Source: Brevundimonas sp. Root608 (GTDB taxonomy: Bacteria; Pseudomonadota; Alphaproteobacteria; Caulobacterales; Caulobacteraceae). Taken from it: 64,000 nt of DNA. This document shows, piece after piece, positions 39,597 to 48,338 of this stretch. Where the stretch lies: assembly GCF_001427825.1 (NCBI RefSeq), contig NZ_LMGT01000010.1, positions 532 to 64,531 of the forward strand. The letters are read 5' to 3'. The number at the start of each line of letters is the position of its first letter. Position 1 is the stretch's first letter. The position numbers and the translations under genes are program-made. The notes beneath the pieces are model-generated. The model was not told where the DNA came from. It saw only the letters and a program-made list of their open reading frames with translations, and searched no databases.

Positions 39597-41491
39597 GCCG
39601 GCGTACGCTCGGTCCTGGCGCCGCGCGTCTGCTTGCGCCACAGCGCCGCATATTCCCCGCCCTGACGCGCCACCAGTTCGTGATGCGCGCCCCGCTCGAC
39701 GATCCGGCCTGCCTTGAGCACCAGGATCTGGTCGGCGTCGGCGATGGTCGACAGCCGGTGCGCCACGACCAGGGTGGTTCGGCCGGTGCGGGCCCGGCGC
39801 AGGGTCTTCTGGATCGCGGCCTCGGTTCGGCTGTCCAGCGCGCTGGTCGCCTCGTCGAGAATGAGGACGCAGGGGTCGGCCAGCAGGGCGCGGGCGATGC
39901 CGACGCGCTGGCGCTCGCCGCCCGACAGTTTCAGGCCGCGCTCGCCCACCCTTGTGTCCATGCCGTCGGGCAGCTCGCGGATGAAGTTGGACAGCTCGGC
40001 CGCCTCGGCCGCGGCCCAGATCGCCGCCTCGTCGGCGTCGGGCCGGGCGAAGCCGATGTTGGCGCGGATGGTGTCGTTGAACAGGGCCACGTCCTGCGGC
40101 ACCAGGGCCACGGCCGCCCGCAGGGATTCCTGGGTCACCTGACGGGCGTCCAGCCCCTCGATCAGCACCCTGCCCTCCTGGGGATCCAGCAGCCGCAACG
40201 CCAGTTTGACGATGGTCGATTTTCCCGAGCCCGAGGGGCCGACAAGAGCCGTCGTCGTGCCCGGCGGTGCGAGGAAGCTGACATCCTCCAGACCATTGGC
40301 CCGGGCGTCGTGGCGGAAACCGACCCGTTCGAAGGCCAGCGACGCGCCCCTGGCGTCCAGCGGACGCGGCAGGGGGACGGCGGCGGGGGCGTCGGCGACC
40401 TGCGGCGTCTGTCGCGTCACCTTCAGCATCTCCTCCATGTCGATGAAGGACTGGCGGACTTCCCGATAGGCGAAACCGAGGATGTTCAGCGGCGCATAGA
40501 GGGAGATCATGATGAGCACGGCGGCGGTGACATCGCCGGGACCCATGCGACCGGCGGCGGCTTCGAAGCCCGCCATGACGGCCATGACGCCGAGGCCGAC
40601 GTTCATGATCACCGCCTGCATGACGTTGAGCAGGGCCAGCGAACTGTTGGCCTTCAGGGCGGCGCGCGTGTAGTCGCCCAGGGCGTTGTCATAGGTCCGG
40701 GCCGCGCGCGCCTCGGCCCCGAACGACTTGACGGTCTCGTAGTTCAGCAGGGCGTCGACCGAGACCCCGGCGGCCTCGGTGTCGGCCGCGTTCATCTCGC
40801 GCCGATGCTCCAGTCGCCAGTTGGACAGGGCGAAGGTCGAGGCGGCGTAGACGGCGACCACGCCCACGGCCACCGCGCCGAAGCGCCAGTCGTATTTGCC
40901 GGCCAGGACGCCGGCGGCCAGCACCAGCTCGACGCCGGTCGGCACGAGGTTGAAGGCGAGGATGCGCATCAGGAAGTCGACCGAGCGCGCGCCCCGGTCC
41001 ATGGTCCGCGACAGCGAGCCCGAGCGCTTGGTCTGGTGGAAGTCCAGCGACAGGCTGAGGGCATGGGCGAAGGTCTCGGTCGCGGCCGTGCGCTGGGCCG
41101 CCGAGCGGACCGGGGCGAAGACGACGTCGGCGGCGTTCGGCGCGATGGCGGACAGCAGGCGCACGAAGGCCCAGCCCAGGGCGAAGGCGGCGAAGCCCAG
41201 ACCCACGGCGACGCCCGCCCCCTGACCCGCCGCCAGATGATTGACCGCCGCGCCCAGCACCAGCGGCGCCAGCACGCCCAGGGCCTTGCCGCCCAGCGTC
41301 ATGGCGATGGCCGCGACCAGACGCAGATGAAGCTGCGGGGCGTTGGAGCGGCCGACGAGTCTTATCAGGTCGCCGAGCGCCCGCCATGTCGGGGGGCCGT
41401 CCGCAGGAGGAACGACCCCGACCTGCCCCGCCTTCGCTACTGAATCACCCCGTCGTCCCGACCGTTCACCGTGCATCGCCATGGCGGACAT
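39593..41491 (-). CDS. ATM1/HMT1-type ABC exporter (half-transporter)
   Basis: 632 residues. An N-terminal six-helix exporter domain (about 60-340), with RSGSLSRTMDRGARSVDFLM and LNYETVKSFGAEARAARTYD, typical of the ATM1/HMT1 group, then an ABC ATPase: Walker A GPSGSGKSTIVKL, signature LSGGERQRVGIARAL, Walker B LILDEATSALDS, and an H-loop VVAHRLSTI. These export glutathione-, cysteine- or metal-linked compounds. The start is one of three ATGs at 41491, 41482 and 41476; the first is used without strong ribosome-site support. Tail-to-tail with the CheE-like gene. Confidence 0.9.
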   Translation of the reverse strand: MSAMAMHGERSGRRGDSVAKAGQVGVVPPADGPPTWRALGDLIRLVGRSNAPQLHLRLVAAIAMTLGGKALGVLAPLVLGAAVNHLAAGQGAGVAVGLGFAAFALGWAFVRLLSAIAPNAADVVFAPVRSAAQRTAATETFAHALSLSLDFHQTKRSGSLSRTMDRGARSVDFLMRILAFNLVPTGVELVLAAGVLAGKYDWRFGAVAVGVVAVYAASTFALSNWRLEHRREMNAADTEAAGVSVDALLNYETVKSFGAEARAARTYDNALGDYTRAALKANSSLALLNVMQAVIMNVGLGVMAVMAGFEAAAGRMGPGDVTAAVLIMISLYAPLNILGFAYREVRQSFIDMEEMLKVTRQTPQVADAPAAVPLPRPLDARGASLAFERVGFRHDARANGLEDVSFLAPPGTTTALVGPSGSGKSTIVKLALRLLDPQEGRVLIEGLDARQVTQESLRAAVALVPQDVALFNDTIRANIGFARPDADEAAIWAAAEAAELSNFIRELPDGMDTRVGERGLKLSGGERQRVGIARALLADPCVLILDEATSALDSRTEAAIQKTLRRARTGRTTLVVAHRLSTIADADQILVLKAGRIVERGAHHELVARQGGEYAALWRKQTRGARTERTPA

Positions 41492-41587
41492 ATGGACCGC
41501 GAGAGCCGCTGCGCAAAGAGCGCCATGACCGCAGCAGGGCCGGCTGCATGAACCGCAAAGGGCGAACGGCGGAACACGCCGTCACGG

Positions 41588-42796
41588 CTATCCCCGCCGA
41601 CCCCCGTGTTTCGCATACTCCAGCCGGGCCACGGTGCGATTGTGGACCTCGTCGGGGCCGTCGGCGATGCGCAGGGTGCGGACCATGGCGTACATCTCGG
41701 CCAGGGGAGTGTCGGCCGAGACGCCGGCGCCGCCGAAGGCCTGGATGGCGTCGTCGATGACCTGCAGCGCCATGCGCGGGGCCGCGACCTTGATCTGGGC
41801 GATCTCGGACTTGGCGTTTTTCGCCCCCGCCTCGTCCATCATCCACGCCGCCTTGAGCACCAGCAGGCGGCACATCTCGATATTGGTGCGGGCCTCGCCG
41901 ACGCGCTGTTCCCAGACCGAATGCTCGGCCAGGGTCTTGCGGAAGGCGGTGCGCGACAGCAGGCGCTGGACCATCAGCTCCAGCGACCGTTCGGCGATGC
42001 CGATGACGCGCATGCAGTGGTGGATGCGGCCGGGCCCGAGACGGCCCTGGGCGATCTCGAAGCCCCTGCCCTCGCCCGCGATCAGGTTCTCGACCGGGAC
42101 GCGGACGTTCTCCAGCACCACCTCGGCGTGGCCGATCGGAGCCTCGTCATAGCCGAACACCGACAGCATCCGCTCGACGCGGAAGCCGGGCGTGTCGACG
42201 GGGACGATGATCTGGGACTGCTGGGTGTGGACCGAGGCGTCGGGGTCGGTCTTGCCCATGACGATGGTCACCGCGACGTTCGGGTGGGCCATGTTGGTCG
42301 ACCACCATTTGCGGCCGTTGATGACATAGTGGTCGCCGTCGCGCTCGATCCGGGTCTGGATGTTGGTGGCGTCCGAAGAGGCGACCTCGGGCTCTGTCAT
42401 CAGGAAGGCCGAGCGGATTTCGCCGGCCATCAGGGGCTTGAGCCATTTGGCCTGCTGCTCCTCATTCCCGTACATATGGAGCACTTCCATATTGCCGGTG
42501 TCGGGGGCGTTGCAGTTGAACGCCTCGGCCGACCACAGATGGCGACCCATCAGCTCGGCCAGCGGCGCGTATTCGAGGTTGGTCAGGCCGGCCCCGTGAT
42601 CGCCCGGCAGGAACATGTTCCACAGACCGGCCTCGCGCGCCTTCGCCTTCATCTCCTCCATGGCCGGCGGCTGGCGCCGGGGATCCGCTCGGACCTGGGC
42701 GCGGTACTCTTCCTCGCGCGGCAGGACGTGGTCGTCGAGGAAACGCTTCACCCGCTCCTGCCAGTGCAGGGCCCTGTCGCTGTGCCGGAAGTCCAT
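41588..42796 (-). CDS. acyl-CoA dehydrogenase
   Basis: 402 residues from ATG 42796, preceded by AAGGAG at good spacing. The FAD-binding ACAD fold is shown by FLMTEPEVASSDATNI, GRKWWSTNMAHP, GRLGPGRIHHCMRVIGIAERSLELM, and the C-terminal AFGGAGVSADTPLAEMYAMVRTLRIADGPDEVH block, typical of the larger ACAD10/11-like group of dehydrogenases. It oxidises an acyl-CoA, but the chain length is unknown. The upstream gene is the SCP2 sterol-carrier protein, across the 42.8-42.96 kb repeat. Confidence 0.92.
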   Translation of the reverse strand: MDFRHSDRALHWQERVKRFLDDHVLPREEEYRAQVRADPRRQPPAMEEMKAKAREAGLWNMFLPGDHGAGLTNLEYAPLAELMGRHLWSAEAFNCNAPDTGNMEVLHMYGNEEQQAKWLKPLMAGEIRSAFLMTEPEVASSDATNIQTRIERDGDHYVINGRKWWSTNMAHPNVAVTIVMGKTDPDASVHTQQSQIIVPVDTPGFRVERMLSVFGYDEAPIGHAEVVLENVRVPVENLIAGEGRGFEIAQGRLGPGRIHHCMRVIGIAERSLELMVQRLLSRTAFRKTLAEHSVWEQRVGEARTNIEMCRLLVLKAAWMMDEAGAKNAKSEIAQIKVAAPRMALQVIDDAIQAFGGAGVSADTPLAEMYAMVRTLRIADGPDEVHNRTVARLEYAKHGGRRG

Positions 42797-42810
42797 GGGG
42801 AGGTCTCCTT

Positions 42811-42956
42811 CTCCCTCTCCTTCATGGGGAGGGACGATTGGCCAAGCCAATCGGGGTGGGGCTGTGTGAAGCATCCGCCGATGGAGACCGGGCTGAAGTT
42901 CCCCACCCTGTCGTCGCTTCGCGCCGACATCCCTCCCCATGAAGGGGAGGGAGAGG
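42811..42956. repeat. inverted REP-like repeat between acyl-CoA dehydrogenase and SCP2 genes
   Basis: Two 24-bp arms, 42811-42834 and 42930-42953, are inverted copies matching at 23 of 24 positions (CTCCCT, one variable base, then CCTTCATGGGGAGGGA). Between them is another partly inverted core (GGGGTGGGG against CCCCACC). It is related in style to the element at 27.9-28.05 kb (CTCCC...GGGAG hairpins) but differs in sequence. It lies between two same-strand genes, so it is within a likely operon and may shape mRNA stability. Confidence 0.75.
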
Positions 42957-42965
42957 TCGTTGAAA

Positions 42966-43271
42966 TCAGCGCTTCAGCAGCGGGGCCAGCTTCTGGGCGA
43001 TCATCATGTCGCCGGCGATCTTCAGCTTGCCCTGCATGAAGGCCATCATCGGGTCCAGCTGGCCGCTGGACAGGGCCATGAAGTCGTCCCAGCCGATCGA
43101 GACGGTGGCGTCCGCGGGCTTGTCCTCATTGGTCACGGTGTTCGGAGACGAGGCCCCGTCGATGTAGATCTTGCCGACATCGCCCAGATCGATCTTCACG
43201 GTCTTGCCCAGACCGGAGTTGTCGCCCACGGCGCCGCGGATGTGTTCGGTGACTTGAGCCAGATCGGCCAT
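42966..43271 (-). CDS. SCP2 sterol-binding domain protein
   Basis: 101 residues. The C-terminal VSIGWDDFMALSSGQLDPMMAFMQGKLKIAGDMMIAQKL region is the lipid-binding SCP2 pattern (the GKLKIxGD motif), and the N-terminus has GKTVKIDLGDVGKIYIDG. Cytoplasmic, it probably carries fatty acyl-CoA or related lipids. It is upstream of the acyl-CoA dehydrogenase gene in the same orientation; a shared role in acyl-CoA handling is likely but inferred. The start is ATG 43271; the frame continues upstream without conserved sequence. Confidence 0.92.
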   Translation of the reverse strand: MADLAQVTEHIRGAVGDNSGLGKTVKIDLGDVGKIYIDGASSPNTVTNEDKPADATVSIGWDDFMALSSGQLDPMMAFMQGKLKIAGDMMIAQKLAPLLKR

Positions 43272-43367
43272 GGGGCATCTCCCTGAAGGACGTTGAGCCA
43301 TGGACCTAGACCGCGCGGGAGGCGGCGCCAAGATCACCCGAGGTCAAGTTGGCGCGACGGCGGGCCC

Positions 43368-44057
43368 TCAGCCGACCTCGGGCCCCCACGGGCCGTCCGA
43401 CGGCGCCTCTGCCGGCCGTTCGTCGCGCGGCGGATCGTAGGAAGGCCGGTCGTCGCGGCGCTCTTCGTAACGCGGCGGTTCGGAGGAATAGCGTCGCCGT
43501 ACGGCGCGATCCTCGAATTCCGCCCGGCGCTGGTCTTCAAGAGCATCCAGACGCGCCTGACGCGCACGGCGTTCGGCGCTGAAGTCCGGCAGGGGATTGT
43601 CGAAGCCGAACCAGCGCCTTTCCCGCTCGCGCCGGGGCGGCTCCGGCTCGGAGGGCCGGACGTCGGCGTCGGACGATGCGTAGCGCCGCACGCTCGCGGG
43701 CCGTGACGGCGGCGTATAGGGCGCGACATCCTCGACCTCCACCCAGGCCACGTCATAAAGGGGCGGGCGCTCCGCGGAGCGGGGCGGCACATAGCGGAAA
43801 CCGTCGACCAGTTCGCCGACCTCCATCACCGATCCGGGAACCGGCTTGGGCTCCACGGGCGTCACGACCTCGATCTTCAGGGCGTCGCCCGGCTCCACGG
43901 GGGCCGCATCCGGCAGGTTGACGAATTTGAGGCCCATCAAGCCCAGGGCCGCGACGCTCACGGCGGCGATCGCCGCCAGATGCGCGGGGCGGACCCGGCG
44001 CGGCGGGCGCGGCGCGGATTCCAACGGAGAGTGCGGAGTACGGGGATCGGGATACAT
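43368..44057 (-). CDS. single-pass membrane protein with Arg/Pro-rich tail, unknown function
   Basis: 229 residues. A Pro/Arg-rich cytoplasmic start (MYPDPRTPHSPLESAPRPPRR), one membrane helix (about 25-45, AHLAAIAAVSVAALGLMG), then a long tail with VEPGDALKIEVVTPVEP, FRYVPPRSAERPPLYDVAWVEVEDVAP, and a C-terminal Arg/Glu/Asp/Pro-rich stretch ending in EVG. No known domain recognised. The bitopic layout with an extended tail suggests a periplasmic or membrane-anchored structural protein. It is upstream of SCP2 on the same strand. Confidence 0.68.
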   Translation of the reverse strand: MYPDPRTPHSPLESAPRPPRRVRPAHLAAIAAVSVAALGLMGLKFVNLPDAAPVEPGDALKIEVVTPVEPKPVPGSVMEVGELVDGFRYVPPRSAERPPLYDVAWVEVEDVAPYTPPSRPASVRRYASSDADVRPSEPEPPRRERERRWFGFDNPLPDFSAERRARQARLDALEDQRRAEFEDRAVRRRYSSEPPRYEERRDDRPSYDPPRDERPAEAPSDGPWGPEVG

Positions 44058-44164
44058 GAAAGCACCAGGACTGAGCGGCGCTCCTGCAACCCGTCAGAAC
44101 GGGTCCGGTTCAAATAAAGCAGGACGGATATCCCGCCGGCCTGCGATCGCGGCGCGGGAAGGTC

Positions 44165-44256
44165 TGGCGGAGACGCAGGGATTCGAACCCTGGGTACCCC
44201 TTACAGGGTACGACGATTTAGCAAACCGTTGCCTTCAGCCACTCGGCCACGTCTCC
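44165..44256 (-). tRNA. tRNA-Ser (anticodon GCU)
   Basis: A 92-nt gene, minus strand, with the 3' CCA encoded (44165-44167). The acceptor stem pairs GGAGACG with CGTCTCC, the T arm has GGGTTCGAATCCC, the D arm GTGGCCGAGTGGCT, a long variable arm is present, and the anticodon loop reads TTTGCTAAA, giving GCU, which decodes AGC/AGU serine codons. Its 5' end is 121 bp from the start of the polyprenyl glycosylphosphotransferase gene. No integrase or duplicated 3' end nearby. Confidence 0.97.
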
Positions 44257-44377
44257 GGCAGGCGGCGTGATTAGCCGAGCACGCGGGCGGACGCAACGGG
44301 TTGCGCAAGCACCTGTGCGTTAACGGGACAGTGAGGGCGGGCGTGCATGGTGGCCGGGAACTCCCCGCGCGAGCCCC

Positions 44378-45952
44378 ATGACCGACGTCGCCAGCCGCCA
44401 CCCGTCGTTCGACGCCGACCTGTCCGGTCCGGAAGGCCGCGACGCGTCCGGCCTGCAGGCGCTGGCCGCCGCCTCGCTGGCGGGCGAGGCCGGGATCGAC
44501 GGAGCCGCCCGTCGCGGACCCTTCCGGCCGGATGTGTGGCGCAACGCCCGCCAGCGCCACGCCTCGCGGCTGGCCGCCCACTATTTCCGCGGGATCGACG
44601 TCCTGGCGGTGGCCGGCGTCACCCTGCTGTGCGCCCGGGCGGCGGCGCCCGGCCCTCTGCTGCACGCCGAACTGTCCCGGATCCTGCCTTTCGCGCTCGG
44701 GGCGCTGACCATTCTCGGCCTGCTGCGGTCCCTCGGACGCTACCGGTTCGCCCGAGGCCAGAAGACAGCGCTGCATCTGGCCTCTGTGGTGGCGATCGTC
44801 GCGGTGGGCTCGCTGGTCGCCATGGCCTCCGGCTGGGCCTTGCGGGGCGCCGCCGCCCCGTGGACCGCGTATCTGGTGTGGACAGGACTGGTGCTGGTCA
44901 CGCTGAACGCCCTGCATATGGGCTGGAGCGACATCGTCGGCCGCTGGCGAGCCTCCGGCGCCCTGACGCCCAACGTCGTTCTTGTCGGAGCGACCCGGCA
45001 CGCCGAGGCACTGATCCGCGAGGCCCTGAAGCGGCGCGACCTGAACGTGCTGGGCATTTTCGACGACCGGCTGGCGCGCAGCCCGCGGGCCATCGAGGGC
45101 GTGCCCGTGCTGGGGACGGCGGACGATCTGCTGACCCACAGGATGACGCCCTATGTCGACCGCATCGTGGTGGCGATCGACCCCAGGGCCGAGGCGCGGG
45201 TGCGCGACCTGACCGCCCGGCTCGGGATCCTGCCCAACGAAGTGACCCTGCTGGTCGAGCCCAAGGATGCGGCCGAGACGCGCTCGGCGCTGAACCGGCT
45301 GGCGGCTGCGCCGCTGGCGGATGTGCAGGGGCCCGTCGACGACGACCGCCGCGCCTTCAACAAGCGGATGCAGGACATGATCTTCGGCCTGACCGCCCTG
45401 GTCCTGCTGACTCCGGTGATGGCCGGGGTCGCTCTCGCCATCCGTCTGGACAGTCCGGGTCCGATCTTCTTCCGCCAGCGCCGTCACGGCTTCAACCACG
45501 AGGAAATCGTGGTGTGGAAATTCCGCTCGATGAAGCAGGAGGCCGCCGACGCGACCGCCAGCCGCCAGGTCACCCACGATGACGATCGCGTCACCGCCGT
45601 CGGCCGGTTCATCCGCAAGACCAGCCTCGACGAACTGCCCCAGCTGCTGAATGTGATCACGGGCGAGATGTCGCTGGTCGGTCCCCGTCCGCACGCCATC
45701 GGCATGAAAACCGGCCACATCGAATCCGCGCGGCTGGTCGCGGAATACGCCCATCGCCACCGCATCAAGCCGGGGATGACCGGCTGGGCCGCCGTCAACG
45801 GCTCGCGCGGCCCGCTCAACACCGCCCAGGACGTGCGCCGTCGGGTGCAGCTGGACATCGACTATGTCGAGCGCCAGTCGTTCTGGCTCGACCTGTGGAT
45901 CATGGTGGTGACCCTGCCGGTGCTGCTGGGCGACCGCGCGGCGGTACGCTGA
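44378..45952 (+). CDS. undecaprenyl-phosphate sugar-1-phosphate transferase (HfsE/PssY-like)
   Basis: 524 residues. Four N-terminal membrane segments (about 70-190), a nucleotide-binding-like domain (VVLVGATRHAEALIREAL, about 205-290), a further helix near 345, and the C-terminal priming transferase domain with SPGPIFFRQRRHG, WKFRSM, TSLDELPQLLNVITGEMSLVGPRPHA and KPGMTGWAAVNGSRG. It starts repeat-unit synthesis by moving a sugar phosphate to the lipid carrier. With the flippase that follows directly (TGATG overlap) and the HfsA/B/D-like genes, it is best read as the HfsE/PssY step of holdfast polysaccharide. Confidence 0.92.
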   Translation: MTDVASRHPSFDADLSGPEGRDASGLQALAAASLAGEAGIDGAARRGPFRPDVWRNARQRHASRLAAHYFRGIDVLAVAGVTLLCARAAAPGPLLHAELSRILPFALGALTILGLLRSLGRYRFARGQKTALHLASVVAIVAVGSLVAMASGWALRGAAAPWTAYLVWTGLVLVTLNALHMGWSDIVGRWRASGALTPNVVLVGATRHAEALIREALKRRDLNVLGIFDDRLARSPRAIEGVPVLGTADDLLTHRMTPYVDRIVVAIDPRAEARVRDLTARLGILPNEVTLLVEPKDAAETRSALNRLAAAPLADVQGPVDDDRRAFNKRMQDMIFGLTALVLLTPVMAGVALAIRLDSPGPIFFRQRRHGFNHEEIVVWKFRSMKQEAADATASRQVTHDDDRVTAVGRFIRKTSLDELPQLLNVITGEMSLVGPRPHAIGMKTGHIESARLVAEYAHRHRIKPGMTGWAAVNGSRGPLNTAQDVRRRVQLDIDYVERQSFWLDLWIMVVTLPVLLGDRAAVR

Positions 45953-47403
45953 TGTTCTGGCGCGGCGTCTGGGGCTATCTGCCGGCCAATATCGTGCAGG
46001 GCGTGGTCGGGTTTCTGGCCATCGTCCTGTTCACCCGCATGCTCAGCGCCGAGGAGTTCGGCCGCTACGCCCTCGCCTTCTCGGTCATGACCCTCGCCCA
46101 TGTGGCGGTGTTCAGCTGGCTGGAAGCCGCCATGGCCCGCTTCTGGGCGGCCCAGTCTCCGGGCGCCGAGACCTGGGGCCATTTCGCCAGCCTGTACCGC
46201 ACGGCCTTCGCGCTCAGCGCCGGATTCCTGGTCGTGGCCGGAGTGGCGGTGTGGCTGTTTCCGGTGGACCCCCTGTTCAGGCTGGCGCTGGCGGCGGGCC
46301 TCGCGGGCGCGCCGGCGCGCTGTCTGGTCAAGCTGGGGCAGGAGCGGTTCCGCGCCGCCGGCGAGGTGGGCAAGGCGGCGTGGCTGGACATGGCGGTGGC
46401 GGTCGGCGGCCTGGCTATCGGCGTGGGCTTCGCCATGATCGGCGCGGGCGGCGCGGCGCCCCTGCTGGGCCTCGGCCTTGCGCCGCTGGCCGCCCTGCCC
46501 TTCGTCCTGCCGGGCGAACTGAGACAGGCGCGCGGCGGGGCGTTCGAGCCGGCGCGGGTGCGCGACTACGCCCTCTACGGCTATCCGATCGCGGCCTCGC
46601 TGGCCCTGACGGTGGTGCTGTCCTCGACCGACCGCTTCCTGCTGGCCCTGTTCATGGACGAGGCGGCGGTCGGCGCCTATCACGCCAGCTATTCGATCGC
46701 GAACCGCACGCTGGACGTGCTGTTCCTGTGGCTGGGCTCGGCGGGCCAGCCGGCGCTGGTCATGGCGCTGGAGCGCGGCGGGCTGGAGCGGCTGAGGGAG
46801 GCCGCGCGCGAGCAGCTGTCGACCTTCCTGCTGATCGGCCTGCCGGCGGCGGCGGGGGTGGCGCTGGTGGCCCGGCCGCTGGCCGAGCTGCTGATCGGCG
46901 AGGATCTGCGCGCAGCGGCGGCGGGCGTCACGCCGTGGATCGCCCTGTCGGCCCTGCTGTTCGGGCTGACGGCCTATTATTTCGGCCAGGCCTTCACCCT
47001 GGGCAAGAAAACGAAGCGGCTGCTGATCGCCATGGCCATACCGGCGGGGGCCAACGTCGTTCTGAACCTGATCCTCGTGCCCCGTTTCGGCCTCATGGGC
47101 GCGGCCTGGGCGACAGCGGCCAGTTTCGGCCTCGGGCTGATCGCGACGATGCTGATCGGCCGCCGCGTCGTGGCCCTGCCGATCCCGTGGGAAAGCCTTG
47201 TCCGGTGCGGCGTCGCCACCGGCGTGATGGCCCTGGTCGTTTCGCGGCTGCCCGCCCTCGGCGGCTTCCCCGAACTGATGCTGGACGCTTCGGTCGGCGG
47301 CCTGGTCTATGCGGCGGCGGCCCTGACGCTGAACGCGGCCGGCGTCCGCGACGTCGCCGCGCGCCTGCTCGCCCAGGCCCGGGCGCGGAGGGCGACGGCA
47401 TGA
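45952..47403 (+). CDS. hfsF: Wzx-type polysaccharide flippase (HfsF-like)
   Basis: 483 residues with 12 or more membrane segments of the MATE/Wzx type (WGYLPANIVQGVVGFLAIVLFTRML at the start, then YHASYSIANRTLDVLFLWL). It moves lipid-linked repeat units to the periplasmic side. Its ATG overlaps the priming-transferase stop (TGATG) and its stop overlaps the next glycosyltransferase (ATGA), so it is in a tight operon. Named HfsF by position among holdfast-type genes; sequence alone only supports a Wzx family flippase. Confidence 0.85.
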   Translation: MFWRGVWGYLPANIVQGVVGFLAIVLFTRMLSAEEFGRYALAFSVMTLAHVAVFSWLEAAMARFWAAQSPGAETWGHFASLYRTAFALSAGFLVVAGVAVWLFPVDPLFRLALAAGLAGAPARCLVKLGQERFRAAGEVGKAAWLDMAVAVGGLAIGVGFAMIGAGGAAPLLGLGLAPLAALPFVLPGELRQARGGAFEPARVRDYALYGYPIAASLALTVVLSSTDRFLLALFMDEAAVGAYHASYSIANRTLDVLFLWLGSAGQPALVMALERGGLERLREAAREQLSTFLLIGLPAAAGVALVARPLAELLIGEDLRAAAAGVTPWIALSALLFGLTAYYFGQAFTLGKKTKRLLIAMAIPAGANVVLNLILVPRFGLMGAAWATAASFGLGLIATMLIGRRVVALPIPWESLVRCGVATGVMALVVSRLPALGGFPELMLDASVGGLVYAAAALTLNAAGVRDVAARLLAQARARRATA

Positions 47404-48338
47404 CCGCCCGCGCGCTCGTCCACGACAACGCCGCATGGATCCCCGCCCGGCCCGCCCTGTCCGTGTTGGTCCCCTTCCTGCGCGACGATCCGACCGACCT
47501 GCTGGACCGGCTCGACGCCGAAGCCGCCGCGCTGACCGGCGCGGTCGAGGTCATCGTGCTGGACGACGGCACCGCCGACGCGGCCCTGACGCGCCGGCTG
47601 ACGGCGCAGATCGACGCCATGGCCCTGCCCGTGCGCCTGATCACCCTGCCCGCCAACGAGGGGCGGGCCATCGGCCGCAACCGGCTGGCGGCGGCGGCGC
47701 GCGGCGGCAGCCTGCTGTTCCTCGACAGCGACATGCGGCCCGACCATGCGCACTTCCTGCGCGACTGGGCGGCGCTGGTCGCGGCCGGCGATCCCGCCGT
47801 GGCCTTCGGCGGCTTCTCCCTGCTGCAGGCCCCGACCGACGCCCGCTTCGCGGTCCACCGGGCCATGGCGGCGAAGTCGGAGTGCGTGCCCTGCGCCGAG
47901 CGGGCGAAACAGCCCGAGAAATACGTCTACACCTCCAACCTGCTGGTCCGCCGCGACGTGTTCGAGACCGAGGCCTTCGACCCCGGCTTCACCGGCTGGG
48001 GCTGGGAAGATGTGGAGTGGGCCATGCGGGTGGCGCGCCGCTTCGAGGTCGTCCACATCGACAATCCAGCGACCCACATGGGGCTGGACACCGTGACGGC
48101 CCTGGCCGGCAAGTATGAGCAGTCGGCCCCCAATTTCGGGCGCATGGTCCAGCGCCACCCCGGGGTTGTCGCGGCCTACCCCAGCTACAGGGCGGCGAAG
48201 CTGCTGAAACGTCTGCCCGGCCTGCCGCTGCTGCGCCGCGCGATGCGACGCGGGGCCGAGGCGGACTGGCTGCCCGTGGCCACGCGGGCCTTCTCCCTGC
48301 GCCTGTACCGGGCGGCCCTCTATGCGGAGGCGGTGTGA
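47400..48338 (+). CDS. family 2 glycosyltransferase
   Basis: 312 residues, GT-A fold of the GT2 family: ALSVLVPFLRDDPTDLLDRL, VEVIVLDDGTAD, NEGRAIGRNRLAAAARGGSLLFLDSDMRPDHAHFL with the metal-binding Asp-Ser-Asp, then SNLLVRRDVFETEAFDPGFTGWGWEDVEWAMRV, the acceptor-side EDVE motif. It adds a sugar to the growing lipid-linked repeat. No N-terminal membrane anchor. Translation is coupled to the flippase (ATGA) and to the next transferase (TGATG). Confidence 0.9.
   Translation: MTARALVHDNAAWIPARPALSVLVPFLRDDPTDLLDRLDAEAAALTGAVEVIVLDDGTADAALTRRLTAQIDAMALPVRLITLPANEGRAIGRNRLAAAARGGSLLFLDSDMRPDHAHFLRDWAALVAAGDPAVAFGGFSLLQAPTDARFAVHRAMAAKSECVPCAERAKQPEKYVYTSNLLVRRDVFETEAFDPGFTGWGWEDVEWAMRVARRFEVVHIDNPATHMGLDTVTALAGKYEQSAPNFGRMVQRHPGVVAAYPSYRAAKLLKRLPGLPLLRRAMRRGAEADWLPVATRAFSLRLYRAALYAEAV

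Noticed and set aside
44165..44256. tRNA-Ser as an integration site for the polysaccharide locus
   Set aside because: No duplicated tRNA 3' end or integrase found, and the tRNA is intact with its own CCA.
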